From contig NC_089175.1 of assembly GCF_947507565.1 (NCBI RefSeq), positions 5,507,733-5,571,732 of the forward strand: a DNA stretch of 64,000 bases. The letters are read 5' to 3'. Below the pieces are notes generated by a model. It had not been told where the DNA came from and ran no database searches. It was given only the letters and a program-made list of their open reading frames with translations. Of this stretch, positions 22,748 to 34,287 are shown piece by piece; position 1 is the stretch's first letter, and every line of letters begins with the position of its first letter. Both the position numbers and the translations under genes were made by a program. Origin of the DNA: Oscarella lobularis. Its lineage: Eukaryota > Porifera > Homoscleromorpha > Homosclerophorida > Oscarellidae.

Positions 22748-23118
22748 TCATGCTTTTGGTGTACATCCGTTTTCATCCTTAAGTCGTGTTCTTGCACGTG
22801 CACAATATATAATGATAATTTTCTACCGATAACTGGTGATTATCAATTTTGTATGTAGATCAGTGACGGCAAGAGTCTCTCAGGCTTTGTACTGTTGCCC
22901 AATCTTTCTTGTGCATGTTTTTACAGACTTCAGTTCAGTCTTATCAATCAATCAAAATCTACAACAGGTAAATCGCCTTTACAGAAGTCGAAAATAGTTC
23001 ACCGATGATGCATGAGTTGCCCGCGCACGCAGGGGGAGCGCAATGACGATATCTAATGCGACTAAAGGATCACGAGAGAGCATTTGCGGCGCTGGAGTAG
23101 ACCCAGCAAATCACCCCT
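22748..23118. other. 3' flank of IgSF-5 with exon-like repeats
   Basis: 22922-22970 is the recurring exon-like block ('cttcagttcagtcttatcaatc...ctacaacag|gtaaat'). 22990-23110 is a second repeated segment ('aaaatagttcaccgatgatgcatgagt', 'ggatcacgagagagc') that also occurs near 26.94, 27.03 and 30.36 kb. No gene. Confidence 0.55.
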
Positions 23119-24215
23119 GTGAAACGGCTTAGGGAACACTGTCAATCTCGGCTCGGAGAAGCTGCACCTCAGACATTTCGCCCAAGTGATAGACAAGTGA
23201 TAGATCTATACGGGGGTCCGGGCAGCAAGCCCGTATCGATTAAACTTTGCCGTCCGCCAATGCAATTCGTTTTTCACAACGATTCGTGCGGAATCTCGTG
23301 CGGACTTCGTCGTCGTGCAGTCCGTGCGAACAGGTGCGATCTCACCTTTTTCGTTGCGAAAAGGACTGGAATGTCTCTTCCGACCCAGGTCATTCAGATC
23401 GTCGTCAGGGAGAAAACTTTTTTAGAGAGGGTATCCTACATCGAGCTCAGGCTCTTATTAGTTGGAAGCGGACATGTAAATGAAAGCAAAATGCCTTTAT
23501 TGCCTATGATAATTCTACTCTGTCTGAGAAGGGAAAGGAGGATCGTGACGACGGTTGGACTCTCTGTAATAAGTGCGAATCGTACAGATCACCTCGTGCT
23601 CATCATTGCAGGTAATAATAAAAAGTAACAATGCTAACGTTGCTCTATTCTCATTTTTTCTATTTTGAAACTTTTTCAGAACCTGTAGGCGTTGCATTTG
23701 AAAAATGGATCACCACTGTCCATGGCAAGAAATAGATGAATGCAGGTAAAAATGGTCAATGATCATGTTTAGGATTTATAACTGTGTTGTGAAATTGAAT
23801 CAGAAATTCTTTATACACAAGTACAGCATTTTGAAGCTTACACTTTCCACTATACTTTGGGTCTAGTCTGTGTCTATGCCCTTATCTTGACTTTTGTGGC
23901 CATGGTTAAAGGATTTGGTAGTAATAGAGTCCAACCTGCAGATATGTAAAGATATATCAAATTTATAAACGCAGCTCTAATCAATTTATAATCTTTTAGT
24001 ATATGCAGTGGTTTTCTTATTATGGAATCAATAATGTTTCTTCTGTTTGTTTCCTTTATCGGTTGCAATCAGGTATTTATTTTCTATCAGATTATCTACA
24101 TACTATGAGTTTTTGTCCGCTAGTTTGAAGGCATTCTTGAAGATAAGACGCAGGTGGAATAGATTCAAAAGAAGTCTCCGATGTGTCATAGGAAATCAGG
24201 AATGACTTAATTTAG
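23119..24215 (+). pseudogene. ZDHHC-like palmitoyltransferase pseudogene
   Basis: A nearly full-length decayed copy of the gene at 232-1522. N-terminal 'atgcaattcgtttttcacaac' (23260), the HHC/DHHC exons around 23550-23735, the NNCV/NQKFF exon near 23770-23815, the membrane exon at about 23865-23945, exon 8 near 24000-24073 and exon 9 near 24123-24205 are all recognisable. It is broken by a deletion in the first membrane segment, a stop in RRCI(R)KMDHH (tga for cga near 23698) and other small changes. It lies just left of IgSF-6. Confidence 0.8.
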
Positions 24216-24488
24216 TTTGGATTGTGTGAGGAACGCAGTCGTCGTCGAAGCGAGGCCTAAGAGAAAGTACAGGATGCTTTTCGAGTTCGCTCAATGTGCA
24301 GCGTTAGCTTCTTTCGCGCGTACGAAATCGTCGTATTTCTCACCATCTTGGGCTTTTAATTAAGCTACTTTTACACAAGGTCGTCGAGGACATTTCAAAC
24401 GAAATGGTCAAAGGGTATTGGATATAAATGGGTTGCCGACCTCGTGATCCATCTCGTGACCGTCTCCTTTTGAGAAGGTGGTGGGTTC
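24216..24488. promoter_or_regulatory. Truncated repeat block R and IgSF-6 promoter; LU gene missing
   Basis: Repeat block R (24230-24330, 'gaagcgaggcctaagagaaagtacagg') runs straight into sequence homologous to the IgSF-4 upstream region ('tttctcaccatcttggg', 'cctcgtgatccatctcgtgacc'). The LU gene and the LU side of the promoter, including the X-box-like motif, are deleted at about 24335. Confidence 0.6.
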
Positions 24489-26609
24489 ATGTCGTTTGTA
24501 GCAAACGCCGCAATTTTTTGGTTTATAGCATTTGGATCAGGCAAGTGGGCGTTGTAATCCGTTCCCTTCATGGGGCCCGTGCAGCTCGACCGACTCTTTA
24601 GTTGGCACCCCGGGGGCAGGTGGGCAGCGGATGAGATAACAGAATGAGACCCTAGGGTACTAATGGTACACCCGTCCTCGACTTAGTGCCAGCCCTGCTA
24701 ACGCTTTTCAGATCCTTTCCTCTATTAGTGTTGCAGGGCACTAACTTTACTCAATCCAACTTTTGTATCTATTATTAGTCTTTCACTGGGCTGCGTCCAG
24801 GGATCTCCAACCTGAAATTGATATCAAGCTTGACGTGCCAGGAGATCGTAAATATCTAATCATTGGAGAGTCTGTGGAAAATTTCCTATATTGCATTGTT
24901 GCGAACGTTCCCATTAACAAAATTTTCCTCTGTCTTTTCTCTCTCTCCGGCAAATCTTTTGTTGAAGTTAATGCACAGACGGATTCGCGCTACAACTTCG
25001 CTTGTCAGGGAACAGCAGCGAACGCCAGGTGTGGCTACAACGTTTCGGAGGTGCAGCATAAAGATGCTGGCATTTACAAATGCACTCTGGAGAGCTGTGA
25101 TGGCCTTGTACGCAGCACTCTCTACGTTCCTGTCTATAGTATGTCTTTGCAGCATTCTAAGTTTGATGCGCTGAATTTCGTACTCTAGATAAGCCTCTCA
25201 TTGATCACGTCACCGCGTCTCCCGCTGACGGAAGGGTTCAGGAAGGCCACTTCTTTACCTTTACTTGCTTCGTAAATGTGCCCTCCGAGGGAACTGCCGG
25301 CTTGTCAATGGAGTGGAGGCACAACTCGACGACGGTCAAGTCACAAAGCGAATTATCTGACTTTATGTACAGCGTTCAGAGCGCGAAGAGAAACGATTCT
25401 GGGTATTATTCCTGTACAGTGCTCAACGGTACCGAAGTTGACACGTTTCCCTGGCCTGTAGCAGTTGATGTGACGTGTAAGCGCATATAGGTCGGTGCGA
25501 ACTTGAAACGAGTTTTCTTTCTTAGACGACCCTAAAATTACGGCGTTTCTTGCTCGCACTCCTGATCAACGTTTGTATCCCGGCAAAGAAGGGGTTGTCT
25601 ACGTGAATACGGGTGAAAATGTGACTATTGAGTGCACGGCGGAAGGAATTCCCGTTCCTGACGTCTCGATTTATTATAACGACACTAAAGACGTATCGGT
25701 AATAGAAAGCTCAGCAGGTCGGGCGATAACAGCTTTACGAAATATTACGCGAGCCGAAGGAAGGCGAGACAGCGGGCTGTACAGTTGTGTAGCTGACAAC
25801 AGAATCGATTTTGTCGTTGCAAAGCGCTTAAATCTTTATGTTTACAGTAAGATGAAGTTACAATGAGTTCTTTGGCTGACGGTTCTTTTTTTAGAAACTC
25901 CAGACGTAACGTTTTTTGATTTAGTTGACAAGAAAGAGGCGATGAACTCTACGAGCTGCAAGAAAGTAATAGCTGGAGAACGACACACAGTGGAGTGCAG
26001 AGCGGACGGAGAGCCGTCTCCATTTGTCGTCATTCTAAATGAAAAAGGACAGCAGGTTGCGAATTCTTCGCCTAATGCGTCCTATTCTTTTGTTGCCGCA
26101 GAAGAAATGAATGAAAAGGCGTATGCATGCAAGGCGATAGCGTCTGTTCTCAACAGCACAGCAAACTCTACATTTTTGCTTTGTGTTTCATTGTCGGGTT
26201 CATCCTTTCCAAGTAGGAAACTGGTCATCAACATAACTTCTATAGCTCTCATTTCTGTGTTTTAGAATGGGCGGTAGCTGCTTTAGCAGCTATCGGAATA
26301 TTAGTAATATTGCTGCTTGCTGGGTTATTTATCTTTCGGCGTTTGAAAAAGTTTTCCGCTGCCAAAGCTCTCGCCGCCAATTCTCCTGCCCCCAACGCCT
26401 TTGCTTCTTTTTTATTGGTTTTATGTTCTACCGCTTATGCTTTCTCTCCCGACTCCGATCCCAACCCCCATTCCGACCCCGCCGCCGTCATTGCTGTTGC
26501 AGATGAGAGATTGCCACTTGTACGAAACGAGAGAGTAAACGAGGAAGAGAACGACCTTGATAAGACAAGGGACGAGGACAATATGAAGCATATATGTAGA
26601 ATTTCGTAG
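24489..26609 (+). CDS. IgSF-6: four-Ig transmembrane receptor
   Basis: Six exons (24489-24540, 24779-25138, 25189-25476, 25526-25846, 25895-26212, 26266-26609), 560 residues, phase-1 introns. The signal peptide MSFVANAAIFWFIAFGS is followed by a GC-AG intron (24541). D1 is the IgSF-4 subtype (AASRDLQPEI, NFLYCIV, DAGIYKCTLESC). D2 has VNVPSEGTAGLSMEWRHN, D3 TGENVTIECTAEG and D4 GERHTVECRADG. The membrane helix (AALAAIGILVILLLAGLFIF) is followed by a second hydrophobic stretch (FASFLLVLCSTAYAF) about 25 residues on, then an acidic tail (NEEENDLDKTRDEDN). The second stretch may be a second membrane pass or a membrane-associated segment, not seen in paralogues. It has no LU partner upstream. Confidence 0.82.
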
Positions 26610-27312
26610 CAAATCAGGTAATCAACGAGTGTGTGGCACCCTATATGTGACGGGCATATATTGTTTATGTATATAAATATTTTAAGTCAGTGCCGTCAAC
26701 ATTTCATCCTTTTAGTCTTTTGTGTTTTTCTCAAACAGACGCAGGTTGTATCCGGAGGGAAAACGATCAAACGACAACAGGTGCCCGCAGTGAGGCTTAT
26801 CACTGCTGTCTAATCTTGTACATGTTCTACAGACAACAAGTCAGTCTTATTGAAAGAATTATGCCAGAAAATCAATCATCTAAATCTACAATAGGTAAAG
26901 TACCTTCTATACAAATCTCTTAGCGACTTCTGCAGCCGAAAATAGTTCACTGATGATGTATGAGTCGCCACGCACGCAAGGGAAGCGCAAATCTAAATCT
27001 GTAACAGGTATAAAAATCTTTTCGCGAGTTCTGCAAACGAAAACAGATTACTGATAATGTACGAGTCGCCATGCGCGCAAGCACGTACGTCTCACGCGAC
27101 AGAAAAAGGATCACGAGAGAGCTTTTGCTGTGCTGGTGTAGACCTACAGCAAATCGTCTCTGCGAAACGTCTTAGTGGCTCTACGACACTGCCGGCGGAC
27201 ATCCTGTGGGCATTCCAGTGTGTGTTTAGCTCACAGTCTTGTCTACCGTAACAGCAAAGACCCTCTCGAGCTTTCGCTAAAGTCTGCGCCAACTGCCGCC
27301 GCTTGGACTGTA
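26610..27312. other. 3' flank of IgSF-6 with exon-like repeats
   Basis: 26830-26894 is the recurring exon-like block ('ttctacag|acaacaagtcagtctta...ctacaatag|gtaaag'). Two copies of the second repeated segment follow at about 26925-27010 and 27030-27140 ('gaaaatagttcactgatgatgta', 'acgagtcgcc', 'ggatcacgagagagc'). 27140-27312 leads into the chimeric gene. No open gene is seen. Confidence 0.5.
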
Positions 27313-29737
27313 ATGACGTCGCCAAGTTCCTTTTGTTCTATGGCTTGTTTTTCTCGCTTTGCTGCCGTCGCGTACAAAGCAAATCAGCTGCTACGTTTGT
27401 AGCGGACAAATTGGCGATATCGGATGCTATAAACGGCCCGCATTGCGATACCTCACAGTGTGTTCTAGTGGTAGCTGCTGCGGCGTCAAATCGAGCACGG
27501 AGTCCGCCGAGCGTTATTGTGCGAGTGAATGCACGAGCAGCTCGGATGCAGGGTCACAGTGCTGCTTCACGTCGGGATGCAACGCGTTTTTAACGGTAGC
27601 AGCAATAGAACAAGAGACGACAGCAGGGCCAACACCAGTGACGCTAAAAGCTAAATCTTTAACAAAAGCGGTATCAAAACCGACAACAGCGACGAAAGCA
27701 TTGCCAACTATGCCGCAAGGAGCGACAAAACGTCCGACGACTAAACCACCGACGACCAGGCCGTCAGGTCCGACAACAAAACCTCCGACGACTAAACCTC
27801 CGACGACAAAACCACCAACGACTAGGTCGTCAGGACCGACAAAACCTCCGACGACGAAACGTCCGACGACGAAACGTCCGACGACGAAACGTCCGACGAC
27901 GAAACGTCCGACGACGAAACCTCCAATAACGACAAAACCTCCAACGACTAGGCCGTTAGGACCGACAAAACCTCCGACTCCGACAACGAAACCTCCGACG
28001 ACGAAACAACCAACGAATAGGCCGTCAGGACCGACAAAACCTCCGACGACAAAACCTCCGACGACGAAACCTCCGACGACGAAACCTCCGTCAACGAAAC
28101 CTCCGACGACGAAACCTCCGTCAACGAAACCTCCGACGACAAAACCTCCGATAAAAAAACCTCTGACGACTAAACCTCCGACGAAAAAACCTCTGACGAC
28201 TAAACCTCCGACGACGAAACCTCCAACAACGACGAAACCTCCTACAAAAAAACCTCTGACGACTAAACCTCCGACGACGAAACCTCCGTCAACGAAACCT
28301 CCGACGACGAAACCTCCGTCAACGAAACCTCCGACGACAAAACCTCCGACAAAAAAACCTCTGACGACTAAACCTCCGACGACAAAACCTCCGACAAAAA
28401 AACCTCTGACGACTAAACCTCCGACAACGAAACCTCCGACGACTAAACCTCCGACAACGACGACGAAACCTCCGACGGCGACGACGAAACCTCCGACGAC
28501 AAAACCTCCGACGACGAAACCTCCAACAACGACGAAACCTTTGACATTGAAACCACTGACTACGAGGCCGTCAGGAACGACAAAGCCTCCGACGACGAAA
28601 GCACCGACGACGCCATCATCAATACTAAGGACTACAAGACCACCGACAACATCAGCGCCGAGAACATCAGCGAGGACAAAACCTGCAACAACAGAGGCAG
28701 TGACAACAAAATCAGCAACGACAAAACCACCGACAGTGCCAACAACTAGAGCGCTTCCAACGTCAAGAGCAGCATGTAGGGAGGGTGGGGCTGGGAATGC
28801 ACACGTTCTTATCCTCTGATTTTTTTTATTTTCAGATTCCGCTCAAATCACGTATTTTGTTGCTCGCTCTTCCGGCAGTCTGATAAACGTGAATGAAGCT
28901 GCATATGCTGAGGCGGGGGCAAACGTTACTTTTGAGTGCAAAGCTGACGGAAATCCCATTCCGTCCGTTGCTATTCATTTTAATCACGATGAAAAATTAA
29001 TGCTTGGGAAATCGACAAGAACTGCTTTTAGAAACATAACGCGAGCTGAACGAAAGAGAGACAATGGCATCTACATTTGCGAAGCTTCCAACAGTCAAAA
29101 CAACGTAAGTTCAGAAAAGAGCATCTATTTCTTCATTTACCGTAAGTTGATATACAGTAATGTACATCAGACATGTACATCCGACCGTTTCTTTTGCAGA
29201 AAATGCTAAAATAGTGTCGTTTGGTTTGAACGGTATGAACGATTCTGTGAATGATACCATAGGGAATTGTAAGCACGTAACTCCGGGACAGCACACACTG
29301 TAATGCACAGCTGATGGAATACCGCCTCCACTGGTTACTATTCTAAACGAAAGAGGAGAGCAAGTTGCAGCAAATGTAGGGAAAACTTCTTATCTGTCAA
29401 CTGTTGAAAAGAGTGGGACTTACACATGTTGGGCAAAAATCGGTGTTGTTAATAGTACAACGAGCGCACAGTTTTCGTTGTGCGTGTCCGCTTCATCGTT
29501 TATCGGTAAGGCAGCCAAAGCACCTATGTCAAGTTTAATCTGATATTTTTAGTGTGGGTTATCACTGCTGCTATAGTTCTCCTATTTGCAATGGTAGTGA
29601 TCGGAGTTATAGTTGCAAGATGTAGCTGTGATAGAAGGCAGGATAGAAGGCAGAAGCTTAGCAGTTCTGTACAAGATTATGACACGTCTCTAAAACAGAG
29701 TAATAACGAAGGGACCCGCTTGATAAAAAACTTGTGA
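27313..29737 (+). pseudogene. Chimeric LU-mucin-Ig receptor (LU-7/IgSF-7), with lesions
   Basis: A plus-strand Ly6 domain joined to a receptor. Exon 1 (to 28775) encodes a signal-like segment (LWLVFLALLPSRTKQ), a Ly6 domain from ISCYVCSGQIG to QCCFTSGCN, and a stalk of nearly 400 residues built of KPPTT-type repeats. It splices in phase 1 (donor at 28776) to an A-type Ig exon (28837-29141), a B-type Ig exon (29200-29505) and a TM/tail exon (29553-29737; helix TAAIVLLFAMVVIGVIVA; tail ending SNNEGTRLIKNL). Two defects: the ATG at 27313 (MTSP-) is one frame off the signal segment, and a stop replaces the Gln codon of HTLQC in the B domain (about 29301). Without these it would be a GPI-independent LU receptor on a long stalk. 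The long open stalk suggests recent loss, an allelic null or an unrecognised upstream exon. Confidence 0.75.
27722..28560 (+). repeat. Minisatellite encoding the KPPTT stalk
   Basis: Tandem 15-base units of the type aaacctccgacgacg, with variants encoding KRPTT, KPPST, KKPLT and RPSGP. Roughly fifty units in one frame. Higher-order blocks are repeated (for example KKPLTTKPPTT several times), typical of unequal crossing over, so length probably differs between alleles. Confidence 0.9.
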
Positions 29738-30921
29738 TCGTGGTTTCATTACCGTAACTTACTTTTACGAACGAGTACTGTAGTGTTGTCTTTGTTTACA
29801 CTATTTTAATCAATCGTCTTTATAGAGAGAGCCCCTTGCAAGGCATAAGTACTAGTTAATAGAAGCCTCTTCTTATTGCTCCCTGATCTCTCTTCTACAT
29901 ATGTTTTGCAGACTAAAACTCACTCTTATTGCAAAATCATGTCAAAAAATCATGCTAGAAAATTGAATTATCAAAAAAGGACACCAACTTGAGAATTCTT
30001 TACATGGAGTGCCTACTTGTTTTTCAGCGTTCACATTCCTGCAGCTCGTCGAGTTCATCGCGTCATTGCAATATACCGACTTGCATAAGCAGATGCAGAC
30101 CTCTCAAATGATGTGAGGTTTCCCAAGCACTCCAGAAAAGGCTCTTGAAAGGTAAGTACTTGTAGAAAACCTTTGTTATTTCTGCTGCCTAATCCTTCTT
30201 GTACATGCTCTACAGACTACAACTCAGTCTTAATTGAAAAATCATTCCAGAAAAAATCAATTATCTAAATCTACAAGAACAGGTAAACACGTATAGCACA
30301 ACCAATCATCTAAATTAACAACAGGTAAATCACCTTTTTGCAAATTCCGTTACGAGTTCTGCTGTTGAAAATAATTAGTTCATTGAGGATGCATGAGTCG
30401 CCGCCTCGCATGTGTAATTGACGGCAATGTAATCTTTGATAAGAAAGCCGTTAGATAAAGTAGATGTACAGTATTCAAAAGAATTCTCCCAAATCAATAG
30501 GACCGGTTAGCAGAGTATACTCTACTATCCGTGGTTAGATAGATTCATAGAAATAGGGCCCGGATGCTTAACGTTGCTTTCCTTTGTATCCGTGCTACAA
30601 CAGCGATGCTGGCTACAACAAAACGCTTTGCCATCGCCAGGAAAGCCTTGCTTCGATAGCTGCACATCGCCGAGTCGTGGTACAGTAGGTAAAAGGCGGT
30701 TTCGTCTCGGGGCCTCTCCCTCCCCAGGAGGCAAATCACGCGACGACGGCACGCCAGCTGGACAGGAAAAAGAGCGATTCCATTATGTGGAAAACAGGGA
30801 GCGACAAACGCTCTCTGTACGAAAAAGCGCTGTCTCAGAAACTGCAAAACGTACAAAAAACTAACCGTACATGCGTTGAGCGCTTTGCTAATAATTAAAC
30901 GTCAAACACTTAGACGTCAGA
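29738..30921. repeat. Intergenic repeats between LU-7/IgSF-7 and LU-6
   Basis: The exon-like block occurs at about 29910-29960 and 30211-30286 ('ctacag|actacaactcagtctta', 'aacag|gtaaac'). The second repeated segment is at 30345-30410 ('ttcattgaggatgcatgagtcgcc'). A diverged repeat block R is at about 30557-30860 ('gggcccggatgcttaacg', 'ggtaaaaggcggtttcg'). No gene is supported in these 1.2 kb. Confidence 0.55.
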
Positions 30922-31317
30922 CTAGAGAGTCAAAGCGAGAAACAAGCCGCCAAGAACGCAGATCAGCGTTGCCGTCGCTTTTGTCTCTGAATGGCTCGTC
31001 GGAGTTAAATTTGGCGGACGAGGTTCAGGATGCGGATGCCTGTTGCATCCCGTCGTACAGCAGCATCCTACGTCGGTGCATGGTGCAGCACAGCTTCGAA
31101 CATAACTATACCCTCCGCCGCTCGCCTTGTTGACGGTAATAGAGCAGCACTCGCGTTTTCCAGTGGTCGGGCACGGAGTAAGGAAATGTGAGTGGGCCGT
31201 TTCAGCGCATCCTCCGTGGTCTCCGGTTTTGCCACTGCAGACATAGCACTCGATCTGCTTTGTTTGGCGCGGTAGAAAAGCGAAAACAGTAAGGCAGAGG
31301 AAAAAAGGCGTTGTCAT
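30922..31317 (-). CDS. LU-6: GPI-anchored Ly6/uPAR-domain protein
   Basis: Single exon, 131 residues from the ATG at 31317 (MTTPFFLCLTVFAFLPRQTKQ signal peptide); an in-frame ATG six codons upstream is possible. The Ly6 domain runs from IECYVCSGKTG to CCCTTGCN with ECCSITV, closest to LU-4. The stalk is short and Pro-rich (HPEPRPPNLTPTSHSE) and the GPI-type tail is ICVLGGLFLALTL. Divergent to IgSF-8, with only 56 bp between start codons. Confidence 0.83.
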   Translation of the reverse strand: MTTPFFLCLTVFAFLPRQTKQIECYVCSGKTGDHGGCAETAHSHFLTPCPTTGKRECCSITVNKASGGGYSYVRSCAAPCTDVGCCCTTGCNRHPHPEPRPPNLTPTSHSETKATATLICVLGGLFLALTL

Positions 31318-31373
31318 CCTTGCAAGGCGTGTCACTCGGGACCTCGTGACCTAGACTACTCAAGGCGGTGGGC
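31318..31373. promoter_or_regulatory. 56-bp head-to-head spacer, LU-6/IgSF-8
   Basis: A shortened spacer. GGCGTGTC is kept (31326-31333) but the X-box-like motif of the other pairs is absent. The adjacent receptor is broken. Confidence 0.45.
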
Positions 31374-33290
31374 ATGTCGAATACAGCTAAGGCCGTGATT
31401 TTTTGGTTAACAGCGCTTGGTTCAGGCAAGTTGTCGTTGTAATTCTGGGTCCAATAGCCGAGTACTTAGTTGGCATACATGCCCAGGGGGCCAGGTTTGT
31501 AGAGGAGGAGGGTAGGCAGCGGACGAGATAATAGGTGCACTACTAGCACGGGGAAGTATAGAGGGGTCTTGTTTCAGCTGCTTTAGTTTGGATGAAGGTG
31601 GGCGGGTCTTGACTCTCATATGCTTGACTGCGTCTCAAGATCTTCAACCCGAACTTGATATCGAAACTGACATTCCAGGAGATCGCAAATATCTGGTCAT
31701 CGGAGAGTCTGTTGATAATTTCCTATATTGCAATGCTGTGAACGTTTCGCTGCTGAGAGACATTTTTCTCTGCCTTCTGTCTCTCTCCGGAGACTTTTTT
31801 CAAATCAATAACGAGACAGATTCACGCTACAAGTACGATTGTCAGGGAACAGCGGCAATCGCCAGATGTACGTACAGCGTTTCGCAAGTGCAGCGTAAAG
31901 ATGCTGGCATTTACAAATGCACTCTGGAGAGCTGTGATGGCCTTGTAAGCTGGACTCTTTACGTTCCTACGGCTCCAGCGATTCTAAGTTTGATGCGCTG
32001 AATTTCGTACTCTAGATAAGCCTCTCATTGATCACGTCACCGCGTTCACCGCTGACGGAAGGATTCAGGAAGGCCAACCCCTTAACTTTACTTGCTTCGT
32101 AAATGTGCCCACCGAGGGAATTGCCGGTTTGTCAATGGAGTGGAAGCGCAACACGACGACTGTCAAGTCACAAAACGGATTTTCTGACTTTGTTTACAAC
32201 GTTCAGAGCGCAAGTAGAAGCGATTCCAGAAGTTATTCCTGTAATGTAGTCAACGGTACAGAAGTTGACACGTCTTCTGTATCGGTTGATGTGACGTGTA
32301 AGCGCGTGTACAAAAACACTATGATGTCGGAAAACAGTTCGTTCCCTTTCTTAGACCCTGCTGAGATTGCGGCGTTTTTTGCTCGCACTCCTGACCGACG
32401 TTTGTATCCCGGCAACGACGGCATTGTCTACGCGAATACGGGTGAAAATATTATTATTGAGTGCACAGCGGACGGAAATCCCGCTCCTGTTGTCTTCGTA
32501 CGTCACAGCAAAGACGTACCGGTAATAGAAAATTCATCCGGTCGAACGATAACATTTGTGCTAAATATTACGCGAGCTGAAGGAAAGCAAGACAACGGCG
32601 TCTACGATTGTCAAGCGAACAACCCTATAAATCCTGTTGCCGCGGAGAAGAGCCTAAGCCTTTTTGTCTAAAGTTAAGATAAAGTTACGTTGAATTCTTT
32701 CGCTAACCGTTCTATTGCAGAAACTGCAACAATAGCGTTTTTTGATTTGGTCGACGACAATGACACGGTTAACTCAACGGGCTGCAGGAATGTAACCGCT
32801 GGAGAACAACAGACCCTGCAGTGCAAAGCTGATGGAGAGCCGTCTCCATTTCTTTTTATTCTTAATGAGAAAGGGCAGGAAGTTGCGAAGTCTTTGCGTG
32901 ACGCTTCCTATTCTTTTACTGTCACGGAAGAAATGAATGAAAAGGCTTATGAATGCAAGGCAATATCTTCAATATCGTCTGTTCTCAACAGAACAGCAAA
33001 CTCTACAATTTCTCTTTGTGTTTCATCATCATTGTTATCAGGTAGAAAAGAGGCACTACACTTAATTAACGGTTTTCACTATTGTTCTAGATTGGGCTGA
33101 AATTTTAATTGCTGTTGGCGCGTTTATTGTTGTTCTTCTCATTTCTGTCGTTCTGTTCCATAAATTTGTGCGCAGGTTCCTTCCGACTACGCCTTTGCAC
33201 GCACCCCCAACCGGACTGACGTCTGGAGGCTCAACTGAGAGAACACCACTGCGATTGTCTCCGATTGGAGTACCGTCAGGTGGAGGGTAG
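31374..33290 (+). pseudogene. IgSF-8: four-Ig receptor with damaged splice sites and a stop
   Basis: Signal exon 31374-31425 (MSNTAKAVIFWLTALGS) with a GC donor. The D1 exon (about 31630-31970) has no acceptor in the right phase, and its donor is deleted compared with IgSF-6 ('cctacggctccagcg' where IgSF-6 has 'cctgtctatagtatg'). D2 (32016-32297) and D3 (32355-32672) follow; the last D3 codon TAC of paralogues is TAA (32669). D4 (32721-33041) and the TM/tail exon (33091-33290, tail ending RLSPIGVPSGGG) are open. The D1 subtype is that of IgSF-4 and IgSF-6. It is probably a pseudogene; a secreted D1-only product is possible in principle. Its LU partner is intact. Confidence 0.75.
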
Positions 33291-34287
33291 CCGGATAGAC
33301 CACCGTCAAACAAGGAAGAGAAGGACCGTTTGAACAGATTGAAAGCAAGCTCAGATTCGTAAACTACTAGTTGTTTGCTGTGATGTGCCATTATTATTGG
33401 GCATTTTCCTTCTATTTCAAACAGATACACGCTTTTATGAAGTGGCCAGGAACAGGCGTAAGGCAAAAACAATTTTTCGATCGCTTTTCGTCCCTTCGTC
33501 TTCCAGAAGCAGCGAAGCTGCGCCAGAGCAGCTTAGGTACATTTTAGTTCTATATACTGTCTCATCATTTTAGTTCTCATAATCTTTCCTTTTACCTACT
33601 TACTAGACATTTGTGTACACCATTACATGTCTAAGTCTAAACGTACCTCTAAGTAGTGTGCGGAGTCCTTAATTAATTAATTAATTAATCAAGTAAGTAA
33701 GTAAGTAAGTAAGTAAATTAAAAGATGAAAAATGTCTACTTTTAGACTCGGGAAAAATAGATTCAAAAGTCCTACTGCAATTATAATCAATTGTCTTGAA
33801 ATTATTTCAGGTTCAAGGTCGTTTTACCTCATGTTTGGATTCTGCAAGCGACTCTCATCTGATATTCTGATACGGAGAGTGAGTCATACTCTGTCTATGA
33901 CATCGGAAACTCTGCGATTGGTCGATACATCCACCTCCATCCACCGGCCCCATCCACCACGTTAGGGGAAACCACAGACCTCGTGACGAAGGACCCGGAT
34001 AGGATGAAACTTGGAATCGTCGAATCTCTATTCTATGATCGAAGAGAAGTTTCCAAATACCGACGTCTCACGTGACAGAAGAGACGAACCTGTGTTGGCC
34101 GGAACAGGCGAGAGAGCAATTGCGGTGCTGGTCAGGTCATAGATACTTCTATTGCAACCGTAATCCAACATATATATATACAATACGTTTTTGTCTGATA
34201 GTTTTAAATGCAAGGCTAAAGGCACAGGAAGGCTTGAGCACGGCATCCGGGAAAGAATCGTCGCAACGGACCTCGTGATCCCTTGTA
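33291..34287. other. Intergenic DNA between IgSF-8 and IgSF-9
   Basis: 3' flank of IgSF-8, then AT-rich DNA with a microsatellite at 33672-33716 ((ttaa)n then (gtaa)n), and a short piece resembling repeat block R ('gacgaaggacccggatagg', 33983-34005). No LU gene lies upstream of IgSF-9. Confidence 0.55.

Noticed and set aside
27722-28560. Regular direct repeats resembling a CRISPR-like array
   Set aside because: The 15-base units lie in one long coding frame (KPPTT stalk) with no spacers; the minus-strand Ser/Glu/Val frame is its shadow.
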